The notes beneath the pieces were generated by a model. The model ran no database searches and was not told the origin of the DNA. It saw only the letters and a program-made list of their open reading frames with translations. From PSRJ01 sp963825305 (GTDB taxonomy: Bacteria; Acidobacteriota; Terriglobia; Bryobacterales; Bryobacteraceae), in contig CAWGTA010000012.1 of assembly GCA_963825305.1 (NCBI GenBank), positions 248,001 to 312,000 on the forward strand: a stretch of DNA of 64,000 nucleotides. Direction: 5' to 3'. A program made the translations under genes and the position numbers. Below are positions 8,901 to 19,969 of the stretch, in pieces; position 1 is the first letter of the stretch; each line of letters starts with the position of its first letter.

Positions 8901-11900
8901 TTATCCCTCGGATTCCGCCGGCTCGAGCGGCCTTGGCTGGGTGCCGCGCACCCGCTCCCACCAATGATGAATGCGGTCGAAGTAAAGGTAGACAACCGGT
9001 GTCGTGAACAAAGTAAGTGCCTGGCTCATGAGCAGCCCGCCGATGATGGTGATGCCTAGCGGGCGGCGCAACTCCGATCCCATACCGGTGCCGAGCGCGA
9101 GAGGTAGAGCTCCCAACATGGCCGCAAACGTGGTCATCAGAATAGGGCGGAAGCGCAGCATGCTGGCTTCGAAGATGGCGTCGCGCGGACTCTTGTGCTC
9201 GTTGCGCTCGGCGGCCAGCGCGAAATCGACGATCAGAATGCCGTTCTTCTTCACCAGGCCGATCAGCAGAATGATGCCGATCATGGCGATGATGCTGAGA
9301 TCGGTTTTGGTGAGAATGAGCGCCAGCAACGCCCCCACGCCGGCCGAGGGGAGCGTGGAGAGAATGGTAATCGGATGGATGTAGCTTTCGTAGAGGATGC
9401 CGAGCATTAGGTAGACCGCCGCCAGGGCCGCCGCAATCAGGTAAGGCTCGTTGCCGAGCGAATCCTGGTAAGCCTCCGCGGTGCCGGTGAACATGGTCTG
9501 AATGGTGGGCGGCAGACCAATCTTGTGGGCGGCCGCGGTGATCGCCTCCACGGCATCGCCCAGCGCCACGCCGGGCTGCAGGTTGAACGAGTCGGTGACC
9601 GCCGGGAACAGGCCCTGGTGGTTCACCGAGAGCGGCGCCACCGCGGGACTGTAATGGGCGATGGCGTTCAAGGGAACCTGCTGCCCGTTGGGCGCATGCA
9701 CATAGATCAGCCGCAAGGTCTCGGGGTTTTGCCAATATTGCGGGGCAGCCTCCATCACCACGTGATACTGGTTCAGCGTCTTGTACATGGTCGACACCTG
9801 GCGCTGGCCGAACGCATCGTACAGCGTGTTGTCGATCAACTGCGGGGAGATACCGAAGCGCGCGGCGGTTTCGCGGTCGTACGTCACCACGGATTGCAGA
9901 CCATGGTTCTGCTGGTCGCTGTTGACGTCGACGATGAGCTTGATGGCTCGTAGCTGCTGCAACATGCGCGGTGAGTACGTAACCAGATCCTGCACGTTGT
10001 CGCCGCGCATCGTGAATTGGTACTGCGCGGCGCTGTTCCTTCCGCCCACGCGCAGGTCTTGGTTAGCTTGCAGGTAGAGAGTGGCGCCGGGGATTTTGGC
10101 GAGCTTCGGACGCAGCCGCTGCATGATGAACGGGGCCGTGATCTTGCGCTCCGAAAGCGGCTTGAGGGACACGAACATGCGTGCCTGATTTAAGCCTCCG
10201 CCGTTACCTCCCGTAAAACCGATGACGGTGTCCACCGCGGGGTCGGCTGAAACGATCTTGACCATCGGCAGCAGGGTCTTGTCCATGGATTGAAACGACG
10301 AGTCCTGGTCGGCTAGAATCTGGCCGGCCAAGCGTCCGGTATCCTGCTGCGGGAAAAATCCCTTGGGCACGCGAATAAACAAGTACACATTCAGGCCAAC
10401 CGTGGTCAACAGAATCAGCAGGGTCACAAACGCATGGCGGAGCACTACGGAGAGCACTTTGCCATATAGACCTACGATCCAGTCGAAGGCGTTTTCGACC
10501 GCCTGGTAAACCCGTCCATGGGTTTCATTCTGTTTCAAGAGGTGGGCGCACATCATGGGCGTAGCGGTGAGCGAAACCACCATGGAGACGCCGATGGCCG
10601 CGGAAAGCGTGATGGCGAATTCGCGCAGCAGGCGGCCTACAATCCCGCCCATCAGCAGCAGGGGGATGAACACCGCCACCAGCGAAATGCTCATGGTGAT
10701 CACGGTCGACCCGATTTCCTTGGCTCCCTTCAGGGCGGCGGCAAACGGATCGAGGCCGGCTTCCAGGTAACGCGTGATATTTTCAATCACCACGATGGCG
10801 TCGTCCACCACGAAGCCGGTGGAGATGGTGAGGGCCATCAGCGAGAGGTTGTCGAGACTGAAGCCGCACAGGTACATGACGCCGAAGGTTCCCAACAGGG
10901 AGACCGGAACCGCGACGCTGGGAATGAACGTGCTGCGGACGTTCCGGAGAAACACGAAGACCACCAGGACCACCAGCCCCACCGAGATGATCAGAGTGCG
11001 CTCCACATCGCTGACCGAAGCGCGGATGGTCTGGGTTTGATCCATGGCGACGCGCAAATTGATGGCCGCGGGAATGGCGGCGTGGAGCTGCGGCAGCACG
11101 GCGCGGATGCGGTCCACGGTCTCGATGATATTGGCGCCGGGTTGCCGGGACACGATCACCAGGACGGAAGGCTTGCCATTGGCGTAGCCGGCATTGCGAA
11201 CGTCTTCCACCGAATCGACCACCTCGCCCACGTCGGACACACGCACGGCGGCGCCGTTGTGATAGGCGATGAGCAGCGGCTGGTAATCGATGGCGTTAAA
11301 CAACTGGTCGTTGGCGCCCACCTCCCACGTTCGGTGCCCATCGGAAAATTGACCCTTGGGCGTATTGGCATTCGCCGCGGAAAGCACGCTGCGGACCTGC
11401 TCCAGGCCGATGCCGTATTTGTTCAACGCGGAGGGATTCAACTCGACCCGCACGCCGGGAAGCGCGCTCCCCCCGACCGCCACCTGCCCCACGCCCTGAA
11501 TCTGCGAAAGCTTCTGCGCCATGATGGTGGACGCGGCGTCGTACATCTGCCCCTTGCCGAGCGTGTCGGACGTGAGCGCGATCATGAAGATGGGCGAGTC
11601 GGCCGGGTTCACTTTGCGGTAGTTGGGGTTGCTGGGAAGATTGGTGGGCAGGTAACCGCGAGCCGCGGCGATGGCTGCCTGCACGTCGCGCGCCGCCGCG
11701 TCGATGTCGCGGTTCAGATCGAATTGCAGAGTGATGCTGCAGGATCCGAGCGAACTCGAAGACGTCATCTCGGTGACGCGCGGCGATGCGTCCGAACTGG
11801 CGCTCGAGCGGCGTGGCCACCGACGATGCCATGGTCTCGGGACTCGCGCCCGGCAAGCTGGCGCTCACCGAGATGGTTGGAAAATCCACCTGCGGCAGGG

Positions 11901-12006
11901 GAGATACCGGGAGAATGCGGAATGCGACCGCGCCGGCCAGGGCAATGGCGACGGTGAGAAGCGTGGTGGCGACCGGCTTGTGAACAAACGGCGCGGAAAT
12001 ATTCAT
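8901..12006 (-). CDS. RND multidrug efflux permease 2 (one frameshift near 11780)
   Basis: This inner-membrane proton-driven permease of the AcrB/MdtBC family is about 1035 residues. It begins with the N-terminal helix and APFVHKPVATTLLTVAIALAG, then the PLERQFGRIA motif. Large periplasmic loops follow, and the second transmembrane block contains GFVVDDAIVVIENI with the two acidic residues of the proton relay. The C-terminal block has GILLIGLVKKNGILIVDFA and LRFRPILMTT. One extra base near 11777-11782 breaks the frame between GRIA and VTEMTSSSSLG; removing it restores an intact family sequence. It starts 33 bases after the upstream permease stop. Two permeases in one operon suggest an MdtBC-like heterotrimer. 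Confidence 0.88.
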
Positions 12007-12039
12007 GCCGCACGCCGCCCTTGAGCAGTCGATTCATCA

Positions 12040-15000
12040 TCACTCCGCGGGAACCGGCTCCAGGCCAGGATTGGATTCCTTGTGCCTCGAGAAGCGGCGC
12101 GCCAGGCGGTCGAAGAACAGATAGATCACCGGCGTGGTGAAGAGGGTCAGCATCTGGCTGATGAGCAGGCCGCCGATCATGGTGATGCCGAGCGGCCGGC
12201 GCAACTCCGACCCCGTGCCGGTGCCGAGAGCCAACGGCACCGCGCCCAGCAGCGCCGCCATGGTGGTCATCATGATGGGGCGGAAGCGCAGCAGACAGGC
12301 CTGGTAAATGGCGTCCATCGGGCGGCTTGCCTTCTTTTCGTTCCGCATCCAGCGCGAAATCGATCATCATGATGCCGTTCTTCTTGACGATGCCGATCAG
12401 CAGCACGATGCCGATCAGCGAGATCACGCTGAAATCCGAGCCCGTAATGTTGAGGGCCAGCAGCGCGCCCACGCCCGCCGAGGGAAGCGTGGACAGAATC
12501 GTAATGGGATGGATGTAGCTTTCGTACAGGACGCCGAGCACGATGTATACGGTGACCAGGGCCGCCAGAATCAGCACCCATTCGTTGGCCAGCGACGCCT
12601 GAAACGCCTGCGGCCGTGCCCTGAAACGCCGCTTGGATGCTGGGCGGCAATCCGATTTCATCCTTAACCTTGTTCACGGCATTCACGGCATCGCCCAGCG
12701 AAGCGTTGGGAGCCAGATTGAAGGAGAGCGTGATCACCGGGAACTGACCCTGGTGGTTTACGGTGATGGGGACAGCCTGCGGCTCCACGCGCGTGAAGGC
12801 GCTTAGCGGAACCTGGCCTCCCGTGGGGAAGACGCTGGAAGATGCGATGGGGGCTCCGCCCAATGCGGTGCTGGCGAGCGGCAGCGGTGGCGGCATTCGC
12901 GGCGGTGGTGGCGGCGGAGCTCGAATTGGCGGGCCTGGAGTCGCCGTCGTAGACGAACCGCCCGCCACCAGGCCCGCGGCCGCGTTGGAGGATCCTGCCC
13001 CAGTGTGGATAAACAGGTTGCGCAGATCGATGGGATTCTGCTGGAACGAGGGCTTCACTTCCAGCACCACGTGGTACTGGTTGAGCTGCGTGAAGATGGT
13101 GGACACTTCCCGCTGGCCGTAAGCGTCGTACAGCGTCTGGTCGATCGTGGAGGGCGTAATCCCCAGGCGCGAGGCGGTGTCGCGGTCGAAGACCAGGGTG
13201 GCGCGCAGACCCTGCAACTGCTGGTCGGTGGCCACATCGGTCAGTTCCGGCAACTGCTTCAACCGGGCCAGCATCTTGGGCGCGTAGGCGTTCAACTCGT
13301 CCGCGTTGGGGTCCTCCAGGGTGTATTGGAACTGTGTGCGGCTCACGCGGTCTTCCACCGTCAGGTCCTGCACCGGCTGCATGAACAGGGTGATGCCGGC
13401 CACTTTCGCCAAGGATGGCTGAAGGCGGCGAATGACGATCGGCAGCGCTGATTTTGCGGTCGGACAGCGGCTTGAGGTTGATCAGAATGCGCCCGCTGTT
13501 CAGGGTAGTGTTGGTGCCATCGATGCCGATGAAGGAGGAGAGATTATCCACCGCGGGGTCGGCCAGAATCAGCTTGGCGAGCCTCTGCTGGAGCGACGAC
13601 ATTTCGGCAAACGACACCGTCTGCGCCGCTTCCGAAACGCCCTGAATGACGCCCGTGTCCTGGATGGGGAAAAAGCCCTTGGGGATGGTGTAGAACTGGT
13701 AGGCGGTGAGGGCCAGGGTGCCGAGCGCCACCAGCAGCGTCGCGGTTTGCCACCGCAAGCACAAACCGCAGCATCCTGCCGTAAAGCCCGATCACGGCTT
13801 CGAAAGCGTGTTCCGAGGCGCGGTAAAAGCGTCCCTGTTCGGACTCCGGTTTGTGCTTCAGCATCTTCGAGCACATCATGGGCGTCAAGGTCAGCGAGAC
13901 GACGGCGGAGACCAGAATGGTGACGGCCAGGGTGATGGCGAATTCGCGGAAGAGCCGGCCCACGATGTCGGCCATGAAGAGCAGCGGGATGAGCACCGCG
14001 ATCAGCGAAATGGTCAGAGAGATGATGGTGAAGCCGATTTGTTCGGCCCCGCGCAGGGCCGCCTTGAGCGGCGTTTCTCCCTCTTCGATGTAGCGGGAGA
14101 TGTTCTCGATCATCACGATGGCATCGTCCACCACAAAGCCGGTGGAAATGGCGAGCGCCATCAACGTCAGATTGTTGAGGCTGTAGCCGAGCAGATACAT
14201 CACCCCGAACGTGCCGATGAGGGAAAGAGGAACGGCCACGCTGGGAATGACGGTCGCCGAAAGGTTGCGCAGGAACAGAAAGATCACCAGGACCACCAGC
14301 CCGATGGTCAGCATGAGCTCGAACTGGACATCCGCCACCGACGCGCGGATGGTGTTGGTGCGGTCGGTAAGAATGCTCACCTGGATCGATTTCGGCAGCG
14401 TGGAGGTGAGCTGCGGCAGCAACTTCTTGATGCCGTCCACCACCGAGATGATATTGGCGCCGGGCTGCCGCTGTATGTTCACGATCACGGCCGGGACCTG
14501 GTTCATCCAGGCGGCCTGCCGCACGTTTTCGACATCGTCAATCACGTCGGCAACCTTGGCGAGTTTGACCGGTGCGCCGTTGCGGTACGCCACGATGAGC
14601 GGCCGGTAATCGTCCGACGAGAGCAACTGGTCATTGGCGCCGATCTGGTAGGCCTGGTGCGGGCCGTCGAAATTACCTTTGGCCTGGTTCACATTGGCGG
14701 CCACGATGGTGCTGCGCAGGTCCTCCATGTTGAGGCCATAGGAGGCCAGCACGGTGGGGTTCACCTGGATGCGCACGGCCGGCTTCTGTCCGCCGCTGAT
14801 GCTGACCAGACCGACGCCGGGCAGTTGCGAGATCTTGGGCGCCAGGCGGGTGTCGGCCAGATCCTCGACGTGCGAGAGCGCTTCGGTTTTGGAAGTCAGG
14901 GCCAGAGTCAGAATGGGCGTGTCGGCGGGGTTGGTTTTGGCATAGATCGGCGGGACCGGAAGGTCCGCGGGAAGAAACGTTCCGGAAGCGTTAATGGACT

Positions 15001-15328
15001 GCTGCACTTCCTGCTCGGCCACGTCGATGCTGAGGCTGAGATTGAATTGCAGGGTGATGACCGAGCTTCCATCGGAGCTGGTGGAGGTCATCTGCTGCAG
15101 GCCCGGTACCTGGCCGAACTGCCGTTCCAGAGGCGCGGTGACCGAGGATGCCATGACATCCGGGCTGGCGCCGGGGTAAAACGTAATCACCTGGATGGTG
15201 GGATAGTCCACCTCAGGCAGGGCCGAGACGGGCAATTGCTTATAAGCGACGCCTCCCGCCAGCAGGATGGCAACCATGAGCAGCGATGTGGCAACCGGCC
15301 GCAGGATAAACGTCCGGGAGGGACTCAC
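12040..15328 (-). CDS. RND multidrug efflux permease 1 (four frameshifts)
   Basis: This second AcrB/MdtBC-type permease is recovered from five successive reading frames. The N-terminus (FILRPVATSLLMVAILLAGG) and the relay helix GFVVDDAIVMIENI are intact. The frame breaks near 13757, 13438, 12614 and 12320. At each point deletion of a single base restores family sequence, for example FVLRWQTATLLVALG at 13757 and VIRRLQPSLAKVAGI at 13438. A Pro/Gly-rich insertion of about 45 residues with runs of APPPPPP lies in the periplasmic docking region before GQVPLSAF, which is not usual in the family. Four independent one-base insertions with no other decay favour consensus errors. Its start overlaps the adaptor stop by 4 bases. 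Confidence 0.85.
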
Positions 15329-16587
15329 TTCGTCTTTCCTCCGGATTGGCCGCCGGCCGCCTCGTCGGCCGTTTGCACGGTGACATGGCTCCCTTCCTGT
15401 AACTCGTCGACGCCTGTCATGACCACCACGTCGCCGGGGGCCAGGCCGCTGGTGACTTCGGTGTTGTCGCCTTCGGTGACTCCCAGCATGATGGGCCGGA
15501 CAGTCACCGTGTTGTCACTCTTGACCAGATACACGTAGACGGAGTTGGTGGTTCGCTGGATGACGGCGGTGGGCACCAGCGTGACGCCGCGCTTTTCCTC
15601 CACCAGCAAGCGCACATTGACGAACTGGTTGGGGAAGAGCTGGTTTTTGCTGTTATCGAAATCGGCGCGCAGCCGGAGCGATCCGGTAGTTGGATCGATC
15701 TGGTTGTCCACCGTAACCAGGGTCCCGGTGCCGATTTTGGTGGTGTTCGCGCGATCCCAGGCTTCGGCGCTCAAGTGCTGTCCGGCCGCCAATTTGCGAA
15801 GCACCGCCTGCAGATCATCCTCGGCCAGGGTGAAGATGACACTGATGGGCTGGATTTGCGTGATCACGATCAAGCCGTTGGTGTCGGCGGCGTGTACGAT
15901 ATTCCCGGGATCCACCAGCCGCAGGCCAATCTTGCCGGTAATGGGCGCCCGGATGCTGCAATAGACCAGGTTCAACTTGGCGCTATCGATGGCTCCCTGG
16001 TCGGACTTGACCACTCCTTCGGCCTGCGCCACGGTGGCCTTCTGGGTGGCCAGTTGCTGTTCGGGAATGGCGTTCTGCGCCAGCAGTTTCGTGTAACGAT
16101 CGAGATCGACGCGTGCGTTATCGAGCGTGGCCTGGTCACGCGCCAGTTGCCCCTCCGCCTGTTCCAACTGGACCTGGTAAGGCCGCGGGTCGATTTCCAG
16201 CAACAGGTCGTTCTGCTTGACCATGTCGCCTTCCTTGTAGTGGATGGTCATCAACTGCCCGTCTACACGGCTCTTCACAGTCACCGTGTAAATGGGAATT
16301 ACCGAACCGAGACCGGTGATGTAGACCCCGATGTTTCCCTTGCTTGCCTTGGCTGCCACCACCGGTACGACGCCTGGTGCGCCCTTTTTGCCGCCCTTGG
16401 AAGCGGTACCGGCTGAGGCGGCGGGTGCTGCTCCATTCGACCAGAGATACCAGGCGCCGACGCCCAACACGACGACAACCGGCAGCCACAGCCATCGTTT
16501 GCCCGAGTGCTGCGGTTTCGATGGCTTCGTCACGAGTGGCGCAGCGGGAGTTCCCTGCCCTGTCTCAGGAGGAATGTGCTCTTCCAT
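15325..16587 (-). CDS. RND periplasmic adaptor (membrane fusion protein)
   Basis: This 420-residue membrane-fusion protein is the first gene of the efflux operon. A single N-terminal transmembrane segment (LWLPVVVVLGVGAWYLW) anchors it in the inner membrane. The biotinyl-lipoyl half-motifs flank a helical hairpin: VKSRVDGQLMTIHYKEGDMV before it and CSIRAPITGKIGLRLVDPG after it. The beta-barrel and membrane-proximal domains follow, with GTLVTVDNQIDPTTGSLRLR and GLAPGDVVVMTGVDELQEG. This pattern matches MdtA-type adaptors. The stop overlaps the next start (ATGA), so translation of adaptor and permease is coupled. The roughly 250 bases upstream hold no gene I can see and probably contain the operon promoter. 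Confidence 0.92.
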   Translation of the reverse strand: MEEHIPPETGQGTPAAPLVTKPSKPQHSGKRWLWLPVVVVLGVGAWYLWSNGAAPAASAGTASKGGKKGAPGVVPVVAAKASKGNIGVYITGLGSVIPIYTVTVKSRVDGQLMTIHYKEGDMVKQNDLLLEIDPRPYQVQLEQAEGQLARDQATLDNARVDLDRYTKLLAQNAIPEQQLATQKATVAQAEGVVKSDQGAIDSAKLNLVYCSIRAPITGKIGLRLVDPGNIVHAADTNGLIVITQIQPISVIFTLAEDDLQAVLRKLAAGQHLSAEAWDRANTTKIGTGTLVTVDNQIDPTTGSLRLRADFDNSKNQLFPNQFVNVRLLVEEKRGVTLVPTAVIQRTTNSVYVYLVKSDNTVTVRPIMLGVTEGDNTEVTSGLAPGDVVVMTGVDELQEGSHVTVQTADEAAGGQSGGKTK

Positions 16588-16836
16588 GTGGCGCCCGTTC
16601 GTTTAGCCCGAGGGTGTACAACTATTCCTATTATGAACGGGCGGATTTCAGAAGGTCCGTTGTTACACGCTATTTTGGGCCATTTCTGACTATAGGGAAG
16701 TAAAGGAGTTGTATTGGAAATTACTTACTGGATCAGGGTTTTGTGGAGTATATCGGGTTTCAGCGAAAAGCCCCTTGGTCCGGGTTATCGGCGACCGAGT
16801 TCCACTTCACCGTGCCGCTTTTACGGTAGCGACTGC

Positions 16837-17190
16837 TCAGGTTTCAAAAATGGGATCGCCCGGGTGTTCCGGCGAAGGTCGCAATATGCCGACGTACCAC
16901 TCGATCCGGTCCAGCAGGGCCTCCACAGCGGCGGCGTTACGGTGTGTGGCCGCTGCCTCGAGTGCTCTGCCGATATCGGTGAGCTCACCGAAACCGTATG
17001 ACGCACCCGGGGCGGCCAGCAGCCGCTTCGCCCGGTTGAGCAGAAGGTTGGGGCTCACTGGTTTGCTGAGGTACTCGCCGGCGTGCAGTTCGCCGCCGCG
17101 CATGACGTCGGTGGGGTCGTCGCAGCCGGTCAACGCATCGGCGCAGTTCCGATCGCCGGGCGCCGCAGTCCATCGCAGCCTGCCTGGGGT
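16837..17190 (-). pseudogene. receiver-end plus Hpt-half fragment downstream of cheA
   Basis: Just after the cheA stop, the minus strand reads GGELHAGEYLSKPVSPNLLL followed by NRAKRLL. This looks like the last strand and helix of a response-regulator receiver, including its conserved KP. Directly after comes SYGFGELTDIGRALEAAATH, which resembles the second half of an Hpt domain, without the phosphorylatable histidine. The receiver aspartate part is absent. No ribosome-binding site or clear start is seen. It is best read as a deletion remnant of a receiver-Hpt protein; a short functional protein cannot be excluded. Confidence 0.4.
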
Positions 17191-17200
17191 TCGCGGCTGG

Positions 17201-19963
17201 CTAGCTACCTGCCGTCCGATCCAGGCTGTGGCATTCCAGCGCATTCAGGACCAGCACTACCCGACCGTCTCCCATGAGGGCGGCGCCCTGAAACTCCTTG
17301 CACTGCTCCAACCCACCGGACAAAGGTTTAACCAACACCTCAACTTCGGTAAGAAACTTATCGACCACCAGTCCGTACTTGACCGCACCCGCCTCGACGA
17401 TCGCGACGGAAAGTTCCGGGGTTTTTGCGGGGACCAGGTCCAACATCTCCGCCAGGGTGAAGACCGAATAAACGTTCCCCCGGACCTGAGCGAGGGTGAG
17501 CCCACGGTACTGGTGCACCTCTTCTTGCGGCACCTTGACCATGTCGCGGATATTACTCAGCGGCAGGATATACTCCTGGCCTCCCGCCTCCAGCAAGATG
17601 CCCTTGGAAATCATCAGACTGGTGGGCAGTTTGATCAGAAACGTGGTGCCTTGGCCGAGCTTCGAACGAATTTCAATCGCGCCTTGCAGGTTGCGAACGT
17701 TACTGCGGACGACATCCATGCCAACGCCGCGGCCGGAAACGTCGGTGACCTTGGCTGCCGTCGTCAAACCTGGCAGGAACACCAACTGAAACGCAGCCTC
17801 CTCGCTCATGCCGGCCGCAGCCGCGGGCGTGAGCAAACCCTTTTCGACGGCTTTCCGCTTGAGAGCACCGGCATCGAGGCCTTTTCCGTCGTCTGTGACC
17901 TCAATCGCCACACCGCCCGCCTGATGCAGTGCCCGCAGGGTCAGTTGGCCGGACGGGTCTTTTCCGTTCGTCCGGCGCTCTTCCGGCGTCTCCAGACCAT
18001 GGTCGACCGCGTTGCGGATCACGTGGACCAGGGGATCGCCGATCTGCTCGAGGATGGTCTTGTCCAGCTCGATTCCCTCGCCTTCGACGACCAGCCGGAC
18101 TTCCTTTCCGAGAGACCGCGCGAGGTCTCGTACGAGGCGCGGGAACCTCTGAAAAACAGTTTTGACCGGCAGCATCCGGATCGACATCACGCTGGTTTGT
18201 AGTTCGTCGGCAATGCGGGAAATGTTCGAACCAGCTTCTTTGAGGTCCTTTGCTATTCCTGCGCTATTTGCGCCGCCATTCAGTTTCTGGACCAGCAGCG
18301 GAAACGCGCCACGCGCCACCAGCAATTCGCCGACAACCCGCATCAGGCGATCCAGCTTATTCTGCTCGATGCGAATCGTGGAAGGAGCGGCGGAAGAGCC
18401 CGTCCCTTCCGCGGGAGCTGTGGCCGCGGAGGGGGCGGCACTGGCAGGTTCCGGAACAGGGCCGCGATCACCGGCGGGCGATAGGCGGTCCAGAACGGAA
18501 CGAACCTGCTGAAAACTCTTGCCCAGGTCCGATCGCTCCTGGTTGTCTAAGGCTGCGCCGGTTCTCATCGCGGCATCCAGAATGCGGAGCTGTTGCGCCA
18601 CTGGTTCTTCCAGTTCGGGGCAGTTCCGGTACTGGGCAGCCACGGACAAAGTCTTGAGACCGCGCAGATAAGTTTCCAGAACGGGCCCGGTGAAAATGCC
18701 CTCCACCTTCATGCGCTGGAAACAGCCCGCAATCATTTCGACGCATTGCGACGTCGTGTTGAGAAACGCAGCTTCCCGGCCATCCAACTTCTCACCGTTG
18801 GGCGCGTCGTTTGTCTGAACTCCCAAACGCTGGAGCAACTCCGGCGGGACCGGCTGGCCCGCGCCGTTGTGGGTGAGTCTCGCCAACTGGCTGCGGATCG
18901 CATCGCACGTTTCCAAGGCGGTTTGGATGGTCTCATCGGGCACCGGCCTGGCGGTCGCGCCCCGACAGAGATCGAGAAGCGACTCCAGCCCATGGGCCAC
19001 TCGCAGCAGTATTTGCAGCGGATGAGTGGAGATGAGGGCGTCGCCTTTGAGGTGGCCCAACATCAAACCGGCATTTCCTTTGATGCTATGGACCCGCCGA
19101 AAGAGGGAATCGAGCTTTTCCCTTGACGGTGGATCATGCTCCAACGCCAGCGCGTCCGCTTCCATTCCCTCCAGGTGATCTTCGCACTCCGCCACGAACA
19201 GTTCCCAGGCTTCCGCCGGCACAGAACCGAACAGCGCCACGGCAGAGGCTTGATCTTCCCGCAGCCGGATCTGGACCTCGCATTCGTCCTGGACGAAGAC
19301 GAACACCTCCTTAATGGCCGCTTCATTGCTGTCGGTGACTAGAAGAATCTCCCACCAGAGGTAGCATTGCTCAGCTTCCAGCGAAGCGAGCGGCGGCACT
19401 TGATCCGTATGAGCCGTGACATGCGCCTGCCCCAGCTCTCGCAAGTCGTCCAGCAAGGTAACCGGGTCCGCGCCGGAATAGAACACCTCGCGTTTCGGCT
19501 TGAAGATGATCTCAAATGCGGAACGAAGCTCCGTTTCCGGCTGCGATGCTTCCTTTTGCTCCGCGTGCGCATCTTCAGGCGCAGGCAGCAGCAGCGCGAA
19601 CGCAGCGGTTACATCCACCTCTCCCGGGACGGCCGCCCCTTCCGCCTGCTCGTCGATGATCAGCCGAATGACGTCGCAAGCCTTCAGCCCGCAATCGATT
19701 AACTCCGGGGTGACGGCCAGGCGCCCTTCCCGCGCCAGCTCAAAGGCCGCTTCCATCTTGTGGGCGAACCTGGCAAGGTGCGCGAAACCTGCGGTTGCCC
19801 CCGATCCTTTGATGGTATGTATGGCCCGGAACACGCGGTTTACTAAATCGGAATCGCCCGGCTCCGCCTCCAGCGCCAGAAGGGCGGAGTCGAGCTCGAT
19901 CAGCAGGTCCAGGGCCTCAGCCCGGAATGCGACCCGCATCTGCTCCATAATGTCGATTGGCAT
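17201..19963 (-). CDS. cheA: chemotaxis histidine kinase CheA with two Hpt domains
   Basis: This 920-residue kinase is the output core of the chemosensory operon. Domains in order: an Hpt (P1) with the phosphorylation site at His49 (HTIKGSGATAGF), a P2-like region around residues 145-250, a second Hpt-like domain with His292 (VHSIKGNAGL), a helical linker, the P3 dimerisation helices near 530-600, the HATPase domain (N-box HVIRNAVDHG near 647-656, DDGKGLD near 691, GRGVGMD near 745) and a CheW-like P5 from about 780 to the end. CheA phosphorylates CheY and CheB. Two Hpt sites in one CheA allow branching to more than one response regulator, in keeping with the two CheY receivers upstream. It begins 6 bases after the STAS-CheY stop. 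Confidence 0.95.
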   Translation of the reverse strand: MPIDIMEQMRVAFRAEALDLLIELDSALLALEAEPGDSDLVNRVFRAIHTIKGSGATAGFAHLARFAHKMEAAFELAREGRLAVTPELIDCGLKACDVIRLIIDEQAEGAAVPGEVDVTAAFALLLPAPEDAHAEQKEASQPETELRSAFEIIFKPKREVFYSGADPVTLLDDLRELGQAHVTAHTDQVPPLASLEAEQCYLWWEILLVTDSNEAAIKEVFVFVQDECEVQIRLREDQASAVALFGSVPAEAWELFVAECEDHLEGMEADALALEHDPPSREKLDSLFRRVHSIKGNAGLMLGHLKGDALISTHPLQILLRVAHGLESLLDLCRGATARPVPDETIQTALETCDAIRSQLARLTHNGAGQPVPPELLQRLGVQTNDAPNGEKLDGREAAFLNTTSQCVEMIAGCFQRMKVEGIFTGPVLETYLRGLKTLSVAAQYRNCPELEEPVAQQLRILDAAMRTGAALDNQERSDLGKSFQQVRSVLDRLSPAGDRGPVPEPASAAPSAATAPAEGTGSSAAPSTIRIEQNKLDRLMRVVGELLVARGAFPLLVQKLNGGANSAGIAKDLKEAGSNISRIADELQTSVMSIRMLPVKTVFQRFPRLVRDLARSLGKEVRLVVEGEGIELDKTILEQIGDPLVHVIRNAVDHGLETPEERRTNGKDPSGQLTLRALHQAGGVAIEVTDDGKGLDAGALKRKAVEKGLLTPAAAAGMSEEAAFQLVFLPGLTTAAKVTDVSGRGVGMDVVRSNVRNLQGAIEIRSKLGQGTTFLIKLPTSLMISKGILLEAGGQEYILPLSNIRDMVKVPQEEVHQYRGLTLAQVRGNVYSVFTLAEMLDLVPAKTPELSVAIVEAGAVKYGLVVDKFLTEVEVLVKPLSGGLEQCKEFQGAALMGDGRVVLVLNALECHSLDRTAGS

Positions 19964-19969
19964 GGTTAT

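Noticed and set aside
10518..11957. A long open frame on the plus strand opposite the RND permease
   Set aside because: It mirrors the GC-rich codons of the minus-strand permease, is full of His, Asp, Gly and Arg, shows no family motif and has no ribosome-binding site.
13706..15538. A 610-residue open frame on the plus strand opposite permease 1
   Set aside because: The same reason: antisense shadow of a conserved membrane protein, with composition typical of a shadow frame.
16709..18202. A long plus-strand frame across the end of cheA and the fragment behind it
   Set aside because: It is antisense to the clear CheA kinase core and has no recognisable domain.
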